A stretch of 64,000 nt of DNA from an uncultured Bacteroidaceae bacterium (GTDB lineage: Bacteria; Bacteroidota; Bacteroidia; Bacteroidales; Bacteroidaceae), in the NCBI GenBank assembly GCA_934271655.1, contig CAKQRW010000007.1, forward strand, positions 5,054 through 69,053. The letters are read 5' to 3'. Below the pieces are notes generated by a model. That model ran no database searches, was not told where the DNA came from, and saw only the letters and a list, made by a program, of their open reading frames with translations. How positions within the stretch are numbered: the first letter of the stretch is position 1; each line of letters starts with the position of its first letter. The position numbers were made by a program, and so were the translations under genes. This document shows, one piece after another, positions 1 to 8,374 of this stretch.

Positions 1-32
1 AGGCAGCCTACGAATAAAGCAATCTTCTTCAT
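1..32 (-). CDS. 5' end of an unidentified exported protein (partial)
   Basis: A minus-strand ATG at 32-30 opens a frame reading MKKIALFVGC that runs off the left edge. The basic start followed by hydrophobic residues looks like the beginning of a signal peptide. It begins 73 bases after the gyrA stop on the same strand, so it could be co-transcribed with gyrA. Only ten residues are visible, so no family can be assigned. Confidence 0.4.
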   Translation of the reverse strand, partial: MKKIALFVGC

Positions 33-105
33 AGTGAAAAATGTTTTAACAGGTTTGTAAAATATTTTGACTCATTCATTTTCTTCTGGCATGAGTGTCT
101 CATGG

Positions 106-2820
106 TCATTCCTGTGCGTCTGGAGCGTTGTCGGACTGTGCGTCTGGAGCGCTGGCTGTGGCGTCTGCTGGATTGTCCGTGTCGGTCTCCGTGTCCTCTG
201 GGTCCTCTGAGTGCTCTACCACGCAGACGGAGCTGATCACATCGTTGCGCTTCTGTATGTCGATGAGCTTCACGCCTTGGGTGTTGCGTGCCGACTTCTT
301 GATGTCTTGTACGGCGAGTCTGATGGTCACTCCGCTCTTGTTGATGATCATGATGTCCTCGTCTTCCTTCACGGCCTTGATGGCCACGAGCTTGCCGGTC
401 TTCTCTGTGATGTTGATGGTCTTGACGCCCTTGCCGTTGCGGTTGGTGACGCGGTATTGCTTGACTGACGAGCGCTTGCCCACGCCCTTCTCGGAGAGCA
501 CGAGCACGGTAGGCAGTCCAGCCTCGTCGTCGTCGCCGGGCTCGGATGTGAGGACAAGGTCTTCTCCGTAGGCTGTGTCCTCTGTGTCCTCTGTGTCCTC
601 GGAGGTGTTGCCCTCGTTGGCGGTGGTGTCATCGCCGATGGTGGTGTCGTCGTCGCTTTCGTCCTCCTCGTCGCCCCAGCCTTTTTGTGAGTGGATGGCT
701 ATCATGCCCACTACCTGGTCTTCGCCGTCGTCGTCGAGCTTCATGGCCTTCACGCCTATGGCTCCTCGGCCTGTGTTGCGCACCTTGCTCTCGTTGAAGC
801 GGAGGGCGCGTCCGTTGCGGTTGGCGATGAGTATCTCATCGTTGCCGCTTGTGAGGAGCACGTCGACCACCTTGTCGCCCTCGTTGAGGCTGATGGCTAT
901 GATGCCGTTGGAGCGTGGGCGTGAGTAGTTGGCGAATGCTGTCTTCTTTATGATGCCTTGCTGTGTGCAGAAGATGAGGTTGTGTGAGTTGACCCATTCC
1001 TCGTCGTTGATGTTGTCGATGCAGATGAATGCTGTCACCTTGTCGTCGGAGTCGATGTTGAGCAGATTCTGTATGGCGCGTCCCTTGTCTGTGCGTGAGC
1101 CTTCGGGGATGTTGTACACCTTCATCCAGAAGCAGCGTCCTTTCTGTGTGAAGAACATCATGGTGTTGTGTGTGTTGGCGGGGTAGATGAACTCGATGAA
1201 GTCTTTGTCTCGTGCTGTGCCGCCCTTCACGCCTATGCCGCCTCTGGCTTGTGTGCGGAACTCGGTGAGGGTGGTGCGCTTGATGTAGCCGAGGTGGCTT
1301 ACTGTGACGGCCACTTCCTCCTTGGCGTAGAACTGCTCTGGGTCGAAATTTTCGCTGGCTGTGAGGTCTATCTCGGTCTTGCGCTCGTCGCCCCATTTCT
1401 CTTTTACTTCGATGAGCTCGTCTTTCATCACTTTCTTGCAGAGCTCGGGGTCGGTGAGAATCTGGTCGAGATACTTGATGAGGCGTTGGAGGTCGTCAAA
1501 CTCGGCGTGGAGCTTGTCCTGCTCCAGTCCAGTGAGGGCTCGCAGGCGCATGTTGACGATTTCGCGTGCCTGAAGGTCGTCGAGGCTGAAGCGCGCCATG
1601 AGGTTGTCCATGGCTTCCTGCGGGTTCTTGGCCGCGCGTATGATGTGCACCACCTCGTCGATGTTGTCGCATGCTATGATGAGGCCTTCGAGTATGTGTG
1701 AGCGTTCCTCGGCCTTGCGCTTGTCGAAGCGTGTGCGGCGGATGACGACGTCGTGGCGATGGTTGACGAAGTAGCGTATGCAGTCCTTGAGTGTGAGCTG
1801 CTTGGGTCGGCGGTCGGCGATGGCGATGCAGTTGACGGGGAATGTGCTCTGCAGGTCGGTCATCTTGAAGAGCTTGTTGCGCACCACGTTGGCGTTTGCG
1901 TCGCGCTTGATGTCGATGACGATGCGCATGCCTTCGCGGTCAGACTCGTCGTTGACGTTGCTGATGCCGTCTATCTTTTTCTCGTTGACGAGCTGTGCTA
2001 TTTTCTTGATGAGCTCAGACTTGTTGACGTTGTATGGTATCTCTGTGACGACTATCTTGTCGTGTGTGCCTTCCGACTCGATGACGGTCTTGGAGCGTAT
2101 GACGATGCGTCCGCGTCCAGTCTCATAGGCGTCCTTGATGCCGTCGATGCCGCAGATGATGCCGCCTGTGGGGAAGTCGGGGCCCTTGATGTGCTGCATG
2201 AGTCCGTCGCAGTCGATGTCGGGGTTGTCGATGTATGCCACGCAGCCGTCGATGACTTCAGAGAGGTTGTGTGTGGGTATGTTGGTGGCCATGCCCACAG
2301 CTATGCCTGTGGCTCCGTTGACGAGCAGGTTGGGGATGCGTGTGGGGAGCACGGTAGGCTCTTTCTCCGAGTTGTCGAAGTTGTCTATCATGTCCACGGT
2401 CTCTTTCTCTATGTCTGTCATCATGGCTTCGCCGAGTTTGCTGAGGCGTGCCTCGGTGTATCGCATGGCGGCTGCGCCGTCACCGTCGACCGAGCCGAAG
2501 TTGCCCTGGCCGTCGACAAGTGTATAGCGCATGGCCCATGGCTGTGCCAGTCGCACGAGTGCACCGTAGACGGATGAGTCGCCGTGTGGGTGGAGGTGTC
2601 CGAGCACGTCGCCCACGATGCGGGCGCACTTCACGGTTGGCTTGTCGGAGGTGTTGCCGTGCTTGTCCATAGAGTAGAGGATGCGCCTGTGCACGGGCTT
2701 GAAGCCGTCTCGCACCTCGGGCAGCGCGCGAGCCACAATGACTGACATGGAGTAGTCGATGTAGCTCTTCCTCATCGTTTCGTTGATTTCTACTTTAATG
2801 ATTCTGTCTAAATCTTCCAT
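106..2820 (-). CDS. gyrA: DNA gyrase subunit A
   Basis: Breakage-reunion subunit of gyrase, which introduces negative supercoils with GyrB. The N-terminal winged-helix/tower domain is complete. The catalytic tyrosine is Tyr121 in the AAMRYTEAR motif. The quinolone-pocket helix reads HPHGDSSVYG (77-86), so the site equivalent to E. coli Ser83 is Ser82 and the Asp87 equivalent is Gly86; the latter is probably lineage-typical. The GyrA box is the degenerate QARGGIG, before the C-terminal pinwheel. At 904 residues it is longer than usual: a very acidic insert with repeated E-D-T triplets lies at about 715-767 and an acidic/Ala-rich tail at about 868-904, the tail carrying a 24-bp tandem repeat. 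A -7-like element TACCTTTG lies at 2857-2850. GyrB is not in the window. Confidence 0.97.
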   Translation of the reverse strand: MEDLDRIIKVEINETMRKSYIDYSMSVIVARALPEVRDGFKPVHRRILYSMDKHGNTSDKPTVKCARIVGDVLGHLHPHGDSSVYGALVRLAQPWAMRYTLVDGQGNFGSVDGDGAAAMRYTEARLSKLGEAMMTDIEKETVDMIDNFDNSEKEPTVLPTRIPNLLVNGATGIAVGMATNIPTHNLSEVIDGCVAYIDNPDIDCDGLMQHIKGPDFPTGGIICGIDGIKDAYETGRGRIVIRSKTVIESEGTHDKIVVTEIPYNVNKSELIKKIAQLVNEKKIDGISNVNDESDREGMRIVIDIKRDANANVVRNKLFKMTDLQSTFPVNCIAIADRRPKQLTLKDCIRYFVNHRHDVVIRRTRFDKRKAEERSHILEGLIIACDNIDEVVHIIRAAKNPQEAMDNLMARFSLDDLQAREIVNMRLRALTGLEQDKLHAEFDDLQRLIKYLDQILTDPELCKKVMKDELIEVKEKWGDERKTEIDLTASENFDPEQFYAKEEVAVTVSHLGYIKRTTLTEFRTQARGGIGVKGGTARDKDFIEFIYPANTHNTMMFFTQKGRCFWMKVYNIPEGSRTDKGRAIQNLLNIDSDDKVTAFICIDNINDEEWVNSHNLIFCTQQGIIKKTAFANYSRPRSNGIIAISLNEGDKVVDVLLTSGNDEILIANRNGRALRFNESKVRNTGRGAIGVKAMKLDDDGEDQVVGMIAIHSQKGWGDEEDESDDDTTIGDDTTANEGNTSEDTEDTEDTAYGEDLVLTSEPGDDDEAGLPTVLVLSEKGVGKRSSVKQYRVTNRNGKGVKTINITEKTGKLVAIKAVKEDEDIMIINKSGVTIRLAVQDIKKSARNTQGVKLIDIQKRNDVISSVCVVEHSEDPEDTETDTDNPADATASAPDAQSDNAPDAQE
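114..161 (-). repeat. 24-bp in-frame tandem repeat at the 3' end of gyrA
   Basis: Two near-identical 24-bp units beginning GTGCGTCTGGAGCG (plus strand) start at 114 and 138, with a third degraded start near 160. They encode the repeated APDAQ of the GyrA C-terminal tail. Because 24 is a multiple of three, the expansion keeps the frame. Confidence 0.8.
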
Positions 2821-3027
2821 TTGATTTGTTGGGGTTTGTATTATCTCTACAAAGGTAGCACTTAAAATTGGAATAATGGGCGATTGAAAGGATTTTTAAG
2901 TGTACGGAAGATAAAAAACCTCTTGTTTGGCTCGGAAAAGGCTCATTTTGCGATTCACGCTTTCATTTCGACAGGGTGTCGGGATGAAAGCGTGAGTGCG
3001 TCAGAGGGGGATTATTGGCCCATTTTT

Positions 3028-3167
3028 CCGTGTGCGGCCTTGACGTATTGGTCTGTGGGTGTCTATATGCTATTAGGGTTGCAGGGCTCGTTTCCTTGCC
3101 GTGTGCGGCCTTGCTGTATCAGTCAGTGGTTGTCCACATGCTCTTAGTGTTGTAAGGCTCTTCCTTG
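3028..3167. repeat. About 70-bp tandem duplication covering the 3' end of the M16-like gene
   Basis: Unit 1 is 3028-3098 (71 bp) and unit 2 is 3099-3167 (69 bp); both begin CCGTGTGCGGCCTTG, and a third CCGTGTGCGGC starts at 3168. By eye the two units differ at about 12 positions plus two one-base gaps, roughly 80% identity. Unit 2 contains the last codons and the stop (3119-3121) of the M16-like gene. Unit 1 is a non-coding copy downstream. The rest of 2821-3027 shows nothing beyond the gyrA -7-like element. Confidence 0.85.
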
Positions 3168-4432
3168 CCGTGTGCGGCAGCTATGTGCATGCTGGATGTC
3201 TGGAGGTAGTGGCGTGCGCAGTCCATGATGTCTGCAGGAGTCAGTGCCTGTATCTGTTCCATCATCTTGGCGTGCTCCTTGAGGCTGCTCCCGCTTTCTC
3301 TGAGGACTATGCATACGGATGGGAGTGAGAGGGTCATCTCGGTGGTGCGGCAGTATTGTCCCATGAGATAGTTTTTGGCTATGGTCATCTCGTCGTCTCC
3401 TACGGGTTCGGTTTGCAGGCGCTCCACCTCCTTGAAGATCTCTTCCACGCATTTGTCCACGTGCTTGCGCGTGGTGGTGGATGATATGAGCAAGAGGGCT
3501 GAGCCTGGCATGTGGAGCATGTCGGCCGAGATGCCATAGGTGAGTCCGAGTCGCTCGCGTATGTTGGACATGAGCCTGCTGCCGAAGTAGCCGCCGAGGA
3601 TGGTGCGTGTGAGAGCTATGGCTGGATAGTCGGGCGAGACGCGTGTTGGCATCAAGGTGCCGATGTTGATGGCCGACTGTGCCGATTCTGTCTCGATGAC
3701 TGCGTCGTGCCTCTGCTGGCTGCTCGCCTTTGTGTCGATGCGCGGCAGGGTGGCGACTGCGGAGGCATCGGCTGGCATGGTGCCCAGATGCCTGTTGATG
3801 AGGCTCACCACCTCGTCGTCCACGTCGCCCGAGGCGTAGATGACGGCGTTTGCCATGTTGATTAAGCGGCTGTGGTATGTGGCTATGTCGTCGTGCGTCA
3901 GGGCCTCCACGTCTGTCTCGTCATACGACTGTGCCAGCGGGTGTGCCTCGCCGAGTAATGTGCGCTGGAGCAGTTTCTGGCTGACGTAGCTGACATTCTG
4001 CTTGTTGGCGCGGCTGGCGAAGATGAATTCGTCTTTCTCTATGTCCATCTGCTGCTCCTCGTAGGCTGGGGCTGATATGATGTCTCTGAGGATGGGCATC
4101 ACCTGGGCCAGGTTGCGTCGCAGGCAGGTCATAGTGAGTATGGTGGACTGTATGCCGGCCGAGATGTTGATGGAGGCTCCGTAGAAGTCGAGCTGCTGGG
4201 CTATGCGCTCTGCGCTCATGTCTGTTGTGCCGGCTGTCATCAGGTTGGCGGCGAGGGTGCTTTGTAGCACCTTGCTTTCCATCCATCGTCCGCCTCTGAA
4301 TGTGATGGTGAGGCGCACTATGTATGCTTCGGGTATGGGGAAGATGTCGAGTTCTGTCCCGTTGTCGAGCCATAGCGGAGCTGGCAGGGCTGTGGCGCGT
4401 GGCTTGGTCTGGTGGAGTGGTGGCTGTGTCAT
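3119..4432 (-). CDS. M16B peptidase-like protein lacking the zinc motif
   Basis: The 437 residues have the size and two-lobed pattern of an M16B (processing-peptidase/insulinase) subunit. The zinc-binding HxxEH expected near residue 60-70 is absent: the stretch reads STLAANLMTAGT. The C-terminal lobe keeps the Arg/Tyr pair used for substrate contact (RERLGLTYG, about 291-300). Known M16B enzymes often work as a pair, one subunit bearing HxxEH and the other the R/Y motif, so this is probably the non-catalytic partner. No signal peptide is evident. Its ATG overlaps the kdsB stop by four bases (ATGA), so translation is likely coupled to kdsB. No active partner is encoded in the window. Confidence 0.85.
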   Translation of the reverse strand: MTQPPLHQTKPRATALPAPLWLDNGTELDIFPIPEAYIVRLTITFRGGRWMESKVLQSTLAANLMTAGTTDMSAERIAQQLDFYGASINISAGIQSTILTMTCLRRNLAQVMPILRDIISAPAYEEQQMDIEKDEFIFASRANKQNVSYVSQKLLQRTLLGEAHPLAQSYDETDVEALTHDDIATYHSRLINMANAVIYASGDVDDEVVSLINRHLGTMPADASAVATLPRIDTKASSQQRHDAVIETESAQSAINIGTLMPTRVSPDYPAIALTRTILGGYFGSRLMSNIRERLGLTYGISADMLHMPGSALLLISSTTTRKHVDKCVEEIFKEVERLQTEPVGDDEMTIAKNYLMGQYCRTTEMTLSLPSVCIVLRESGSSLKEHAKMMEQIQALTPADIMDCARHYLQTSSMHIAAAHGKEEPYNTKSMWTTTD

Positions 4433-5193
4433 AGTGCGTCGAGGTTGCCTTCGTTAAGGAATTGCTCGGCACGCTCCAGGTCTGCTGGCGTGTCGATGCC
4501 TATGGTCTCTATGTCGCTCACTCCCACCTTTATCTTGTAGCCGTTTTCCAGCCACCTGAGTTGCTCAAGCGATTCGGCTATCTCCAGGGCAGACTGCGGG
4601 AGGGACGTTATCTGCTTGAGGACATCGGCGCGGTAGGCATAGAGTCCGATGTGCTTGTAGTATGTGTGGCTGTAGAGCCAGTCGCCTTTCTCCTTTCCGC
4701 GGCAGAAGGGTATGATGCTGCGTGAGAAGTACATGGCTTCCATGCGCTTGTTGACGACGACTTTTGGCGAGTTGGCATTTTCGAGGGCTGCGAGTCCGTC
4801 CTCTGGCTTGAAGGGCTTCACGAGTGTGGCTATGTCTACGGTGGGGTCGTCAAAGCATGCCTTTATGGCTTGGAGCTGTTCGGCCTGGATGAACGGCTCG
4901 TCGCCCTGTATGTTCACCACCACGTCGTATCCCTGGCCCACCTTGGTGAAGGCCTCGTAGACGCGGTCTGTGCCGCTCTTGTGGCTGGCGCTTGTCATCA
5001 CGGCCTTGCCGCCGAAGGATGACACGGCCTGCATGATGCGCTCGTCGTCTGTGGCTACCACCACATCGTCGAGCACGTTCTCCACTTGCTTGTACACTCT
5101 CTCTATCACGGTCTTGCCTCCCAGGATGGCGAGTGGCTTGGCCGGGAAGCGTGTTGAGGCGTATCTGGCTGGAATGATTCCTATGAATTTCAT
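4429..5193 (-). CDS. kdsB: 3-deoxy-manno-octulosonate cytidylyltransferase (CMP-KDO synthetase)
   Basis: Makes CMP-KDO from KDO and CTP in the cytoplasm, the activated sugar for the lipid A inner core. The N-terminal nucleotide-binding signature PARYASTRFPAKPL covers residues 8-21, and the VVNIQGDEPF motif characteristic of KdsB follows. The 254-residue length is normal for the family. The stop codon overlaps the start of the downstream M16-like gene by four bases, indicating a two-gene operon. Confidence 0.96.
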   Translation of the reverse strand: MKFIGIIPARYASTRFPAKPLAILGGKTVIERVYKQVENVLDDVVVATDDERIMQAVSSFGGKAVMTSASHKSGTDRVYEAFTKVGQGYDVVVNIQGDEPFIQAEQLQAIKACFDDPTVDIATLVKPFKPEDGLAALENANSPKVVVNKRMEAMYFSRSIIPFCRGKEKGDWLYSHTYYKHIGLYAYRADVLKQITSLPQSALEIAESLEQLRWLENGYKIKVGVSDIETIGIDTPADLERAEQFLNEGNLDAL

Positions 5194-5345
5194 AAGCTTG
5201 ATTTTTTATATTGGTTTATGTATGTGTGGCATTTGCTTTTGTGGCATAGCATGTGCTGCTATGGCTGTTGCATGGATGAAGGCTGCTATATATAAGTTTT
5301 GTAATAGATGCATCCTGTGATAGATGCAATCTTCTATAGATGCTT

Positions 5346-5401
5346 ATAAAAAGGCAATAGAGACAGCCGCTGACAATATTGCCCTCGTTGTCTCTATTGC
5401 C
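5346..5401 (-). terminator. Intrinsic terminator after the PBP1A-type gene
   Basis: Perfect 13-bp inverted repeat: GGCAATAGAGACA (5353-5365) with TGTCTCTATTGCC (5389-5401), loop of 23. Read on the minus strand it is followed by a run of five T (5352-5348). It lies 31 bases past the stop of the PBP gene. Confidence 0.8.
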
Positions 5402-5431
5402 GTTGCTATGCCTTGTGTATCCTTATTATTT

Positions 5432-7873
5432 TTAGAAGAAGTCCTCGTCGGCGTCGATATCCTCTTCCTGTTCTCCTCGGAGCACATCCTCTGCGCTTGG
5501 GAGCGACCACAGCTCGTTGTTGCATGGGCTGTAGTTGAGCGGTATGGCGAATGAGTCGGTCTCGGCTATGCCGATGTCCTTGTTGCTGTATACCTTCCTC
5601 ATCATCTTGCCGTAGATAGGCAGGGCTGCGCGCGCTCCTTGTCCGAAGGCCATGGTGCCGAAGTGTATGTCGCGGTCTTCGCCACCGACCCAGCATGCCA
5701 CGACGAGCTTGGGGCAGAAGCCGATGAACCATCCGTCGGCATGGCTGTTGGTTGTGCCTGTCTTGCCTCCCATGTCGGCTGTGATGTTAAACTTGCCTCC
5801 TCTCAGGGCGCGTCCTGTGCCCTCGTTGATCACGGCTCGCAGCATGTAGAGCATCTGGTATGCCTTCTCCTGCGAGAGCACCTCGTTCATGCGAGGGGCG
5901 AAGCTGGCCACCACGTTGCCGTCGGCATCCTCGATGTGTGTGACGAGCAAGGGCGAGTAGTGCACTCCGTAGCCAGGGAAGATGGTGTATGCGCTTGCCA
6001 TCTCGCCTATGCTCACGTCGCATGATCCGAGCGCCAGAGTGAGGTTGGGCGTCATGGTGTATGTGGAGAACTTCAGCTGGTTGCCCAGGAAGTCGATGAA
6101 TGTCTGCGGCTTGATGAGGTTGAGCAGATATACCGAGGCGTGGTTGTTGGACTGCGCCAGGGCTGTCTTCAGGGGCACCACTCCGAGAGCTGGTCCCTTA
6201 GGTGTCCAGCCTCCGTAGTCTCTTGGGCTTGCGTCCACCACGTCGCATGGGGTGAAGTCCTGGCTTGAGAGGGCCAGCGAGTAGAGGAGCGGCTTGATTG
6301 TGGAGCCTACCTGCCTGTGTCCGCCTCCCAGCACATTGTCGTACATGAAGTGCTCGAAGTCGAGTCCCGGCACGTATGCCTTGACCTGTCCGTTGGTAGG
6401 GTCGATGGCGCACACGGCTGCTCTGAGGAATTTCTTGTAGTAGATGATGGAGTCGCGCGGCGACATGCGCACGTCCACCTCCTGCGGGTCGTTGTATGAG
6501 CTGCCGTACTTGAAGACCTTCATGTCGACAGGCACAGTGAAAGCCTGCATTATCTCTTCGTCCGTGTGTCCGTTCTCCTTCATGGCGCGGTAGCGTTCGC
6601 TCTGGCGCACATAGCGGTCGATGATTTTCTGCATCTTGCTCACGGTCATGTCGCGGTATGGGCCTGTGTAGGAGTGGCGTATCTCTTTCTCGAAGGCTGG
6701 CTGCAGATATTGTGCCACGTGCTCGAACATGGCATCTTCGGCCATCTTCTGTATGCGTGTGTCCACGGAGGTGTATATCTTCAGTCCGTCGGTATATATG
6801 TTATAGTGCGAGCCGTCCTTCTTGGTGTTCTTGTTGCACCATCCGTAGAGAGGGTCTGTCTCCCATGCCAGCGAGTCATCGTGGTATTGCTGTCCCTGCC
6901 ATGAGGCGTAGGCGCTCCTCTCTGGGCGTTGCGCCATCATGATGCGTCGTAGGTACTCGCGGAAGTATGGGGCCACGCCTTCCTTGTGGGTGGTCACCTT
7001 GGGCTTGGGCAGCATTGTCAGTGGCTCGGCCTGTGCGGCCTCCTTCTCGGTGGCTGTGAGGTAGCCGGCCTTCTCCATCTGCGAGAGCACCACGTTGCGC
7101 CGCTCGCGGCATGTCTCGCTGGCCGTGTACTCTCCGTCTACGCGCTTGTAGGGGTTGTAGAGCGACGGGTTCTTGCACATGCCCACCAGGGTGGCGCACT
7201 CGTTGAGGGTGAGGTCTATTGGCTCTTTGCCGAAGTAGGTGTGTGCCGCGTTTTTGATGCCCACGCCCGTGTAGAGGAAGTCGAAATAGTTGAGATACAT
7301 GGTTATGATTTCCTCCTTTGTGTAGTATCGTTCGAGCTGCACGGCTATGAACCACTCTATGGGTTTCTGCATCATTCGCTTGCCCTCGTCCTTGGCCACG
7401 TCAGAATAGAGCTGCTTGGCGAGCTGCTGCGTGATGGTGGAGCCACCTCCTGCGCTCTTCTGCCTGAGCACCATGCGCTTCACTACCGCGCGGGCTATGG
7501 CTTTGGCGTCGATGCCCGAGTGCTCATAGAATCTCACGTCTTCTGTAGCCACAAGAGCCTTCACCAGGTTCTCAGGGAGCGAGTCGTATGGAATCATCAC
7601 GCGGTTCTCCTTGGCGTAGCTCCATGTGCCGATCAGTTTGCCGTCGGCGGAATAGAGTTGGGAGGCATACTTGTTGATGGGGTTCTGCAGGTCGCTCACT
7701 GGCGGCAGTTTGCCCAGCCATCCTTGCGAGATGGCAAACACCCATAGGAACATCAGGAATATGATGCCGCCAGCCACGCCCCATCCAATCTTGATGGCCT
7801 TGCTGACTTTTGCGCTCTCTTTCTCTTCCGCAGTCATTTTGGGCTGCGTTTCGTCAGATTTGTTCACGTTCAT
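5432..7873 (-). CDS. mrcA: Class A penicillin-binding protein (PBP1A type: transglycosylase/transpeptidase)
   Basis: Bifunctional peptidoglycan synthase, 813 residues, anchored by one N-terminal membrane segment (about 27-49). The GT51 transglycosylase domain shows EDVRFYEHSG near residue 110 and GGSTITQQLAKQLY. The transpeptidase domain shows the nucleophile motif GSTIKP (about 522), SNN in AQSNNHASVY, and KTGTTN (about 700). All expected catalytic motifs are present. The C-terminus is short and acidic. A -7-like TAACTTTGC lies on the minus strand at 7942-7934, and a strong hairpin terminator follows the gene. Confidence 0.95.
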   Translation of the reverse strand: MNVNKSDETQPKMTAEEKESAKVSKAIKIGWGVAGGIIFLMFLWVFAISQGWLGKLPPVSDLQNPINKYASQLYSADGKLIGTWSYAKENRVMIPYDSLPENLVKALVATEDVRFYEHSGIDAKAIARAVVKRMVLRQKSAGGGSTITQQLAKQLYSDVAKDEGKRMMQKPIEWFIAVQLERYYTKEEIITMYLNYFDFLYTGVGIKNAAHTYFGKEPIDLTLNECATLVGMCKNPSLYNPYKRVDGEYTASETCRERRNVVLSQMEKAGYLTATEKEAAQAEPLTMLPKPKVTTHKEGVAPYFREYLRRIMMAQRPERSAYASWQGQQYHDDSLAWETDPLYGWCNKNTKKDGSHYNIYTDGLKIYTSVDTRIQKMAEDAMFEHVAQYLQPAFEKEIRHSYTGPYRDMTVSKMQKIIDRYVRQSERYRAMKENGHTDEEIMQAFTVPVDMKVFKYGSSYNDPQEVDVRMSPRDSIIYYKKFLRAAVCAIDPTNGQVKAYVPGLDFEHFMYDNVLGGGHRQVGSTIKPLLYSLALSSQDFTPCDVVDASPRDYGGWTPKGPALGVVPLKTALAQSNNHASVYLLNLIKPQTFIDFLGNQLKFSTYTMTPNLTLALGSCDVSIGEMASAYTIFPGYGVHYSPLLVTHIEDADGNVVASFAPRMNEVLSQEKAYQMLYMLRAVINEGTGRALRGGKFNITADMGGKTGTTNSHADGWFIGFCPKLVVACWVGGEDRDIHFGTMAFGQGARAALPIYGKMMRKVYSNKDIGIAETDSFAIPLNYSPCNNELWSLPSAEDVLRGEQEEDIDADEDFF

Positions 7874-8027
7874 TTGCGTACAAAATGTTGTTATTGATAA
7901 ATATTTCGCTGTCTTGCTTGATATGTTCTCAATGCAAAGTTACATAAAAATCTTATAGTGAGCGTGTGAAAAGTGAAAAAAGTGGCTTGCTGCATGTGTA
8001 ATAAGCGCTTCTGGCGCATTCCTTCTG

Positions 8028-8336
8028 TTATTGCGTCTCGGGCTTGTCTTGTGCGTTCAGGACGTTCAGGGCCTTTCTCCTCTTGGCTTTTCTCCTGTTC
8101 TTGACGATATTGCCCACATCGATGCTGTAGGGGGCGTAGTCGTTGTCGCGCGAAAAGACTGGCGTGCCTGTCTTGGGGTCTTTGACAGATTCCATGAGCT
8201 CTTCCTTGGCTGCTTCTTTCATTATCTGACAGGAAGAGACTGTGGTGAGCATGGCGAGGCATAGCACGCATGCGGCCACATCAAGGCCTGAGGATGGGTT
8301 TGCTTGCATGTAAGTGAGGATATTTGTTCTCTTCAT
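8028..8336 (-). CDS. Small putative lipoprotein of unknown function
   Basis: A 102-residue frame whose N-terminus fits a lipoprotein signal: hydrophobic stretch at about 19-32 ending in TVSSC, giving Cys36 as lipidated residue. The mature part is short, charged and very basic near the C-terminus (KNRRKAKRRK). It starts 38 bases after the AraJ-like gene on the same strand, and 154 bases separate it from the PBP gene. I recognise no family. An internal Met10 could also start it, leaving a shorter n-region. Confidence 0.55.
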   Translation of the reverse strand: MKRTNILTYMQANPSSGLDVAACVLCLAMLTTVSSCQIMKEAAKEELMESVKDPKTGTPVFSRDNDYAPYSIDVGNIVKNRRKAKRRKALNVLNAQDKPETQ

Positions 8337-8374
8337 CGTTCTGTTTGTCTATGAGTGTGGCTTGCTGGCAGGTG

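Noticed and set aside
1753..2577. 274-codon plus-strand frame inside gyrA
   Set aside because: Antisense to the most conserved part of gyrA; Val/Asp/Ala-rich with no domain pattern.
250..2600. Gly86 and His75/Leu76 in the GyrA quinolone region as resistance mutations
   Set aside because: Surrounding residues also differ from E. coli in a way I associate with this lineage; resistance cannot be inferred.
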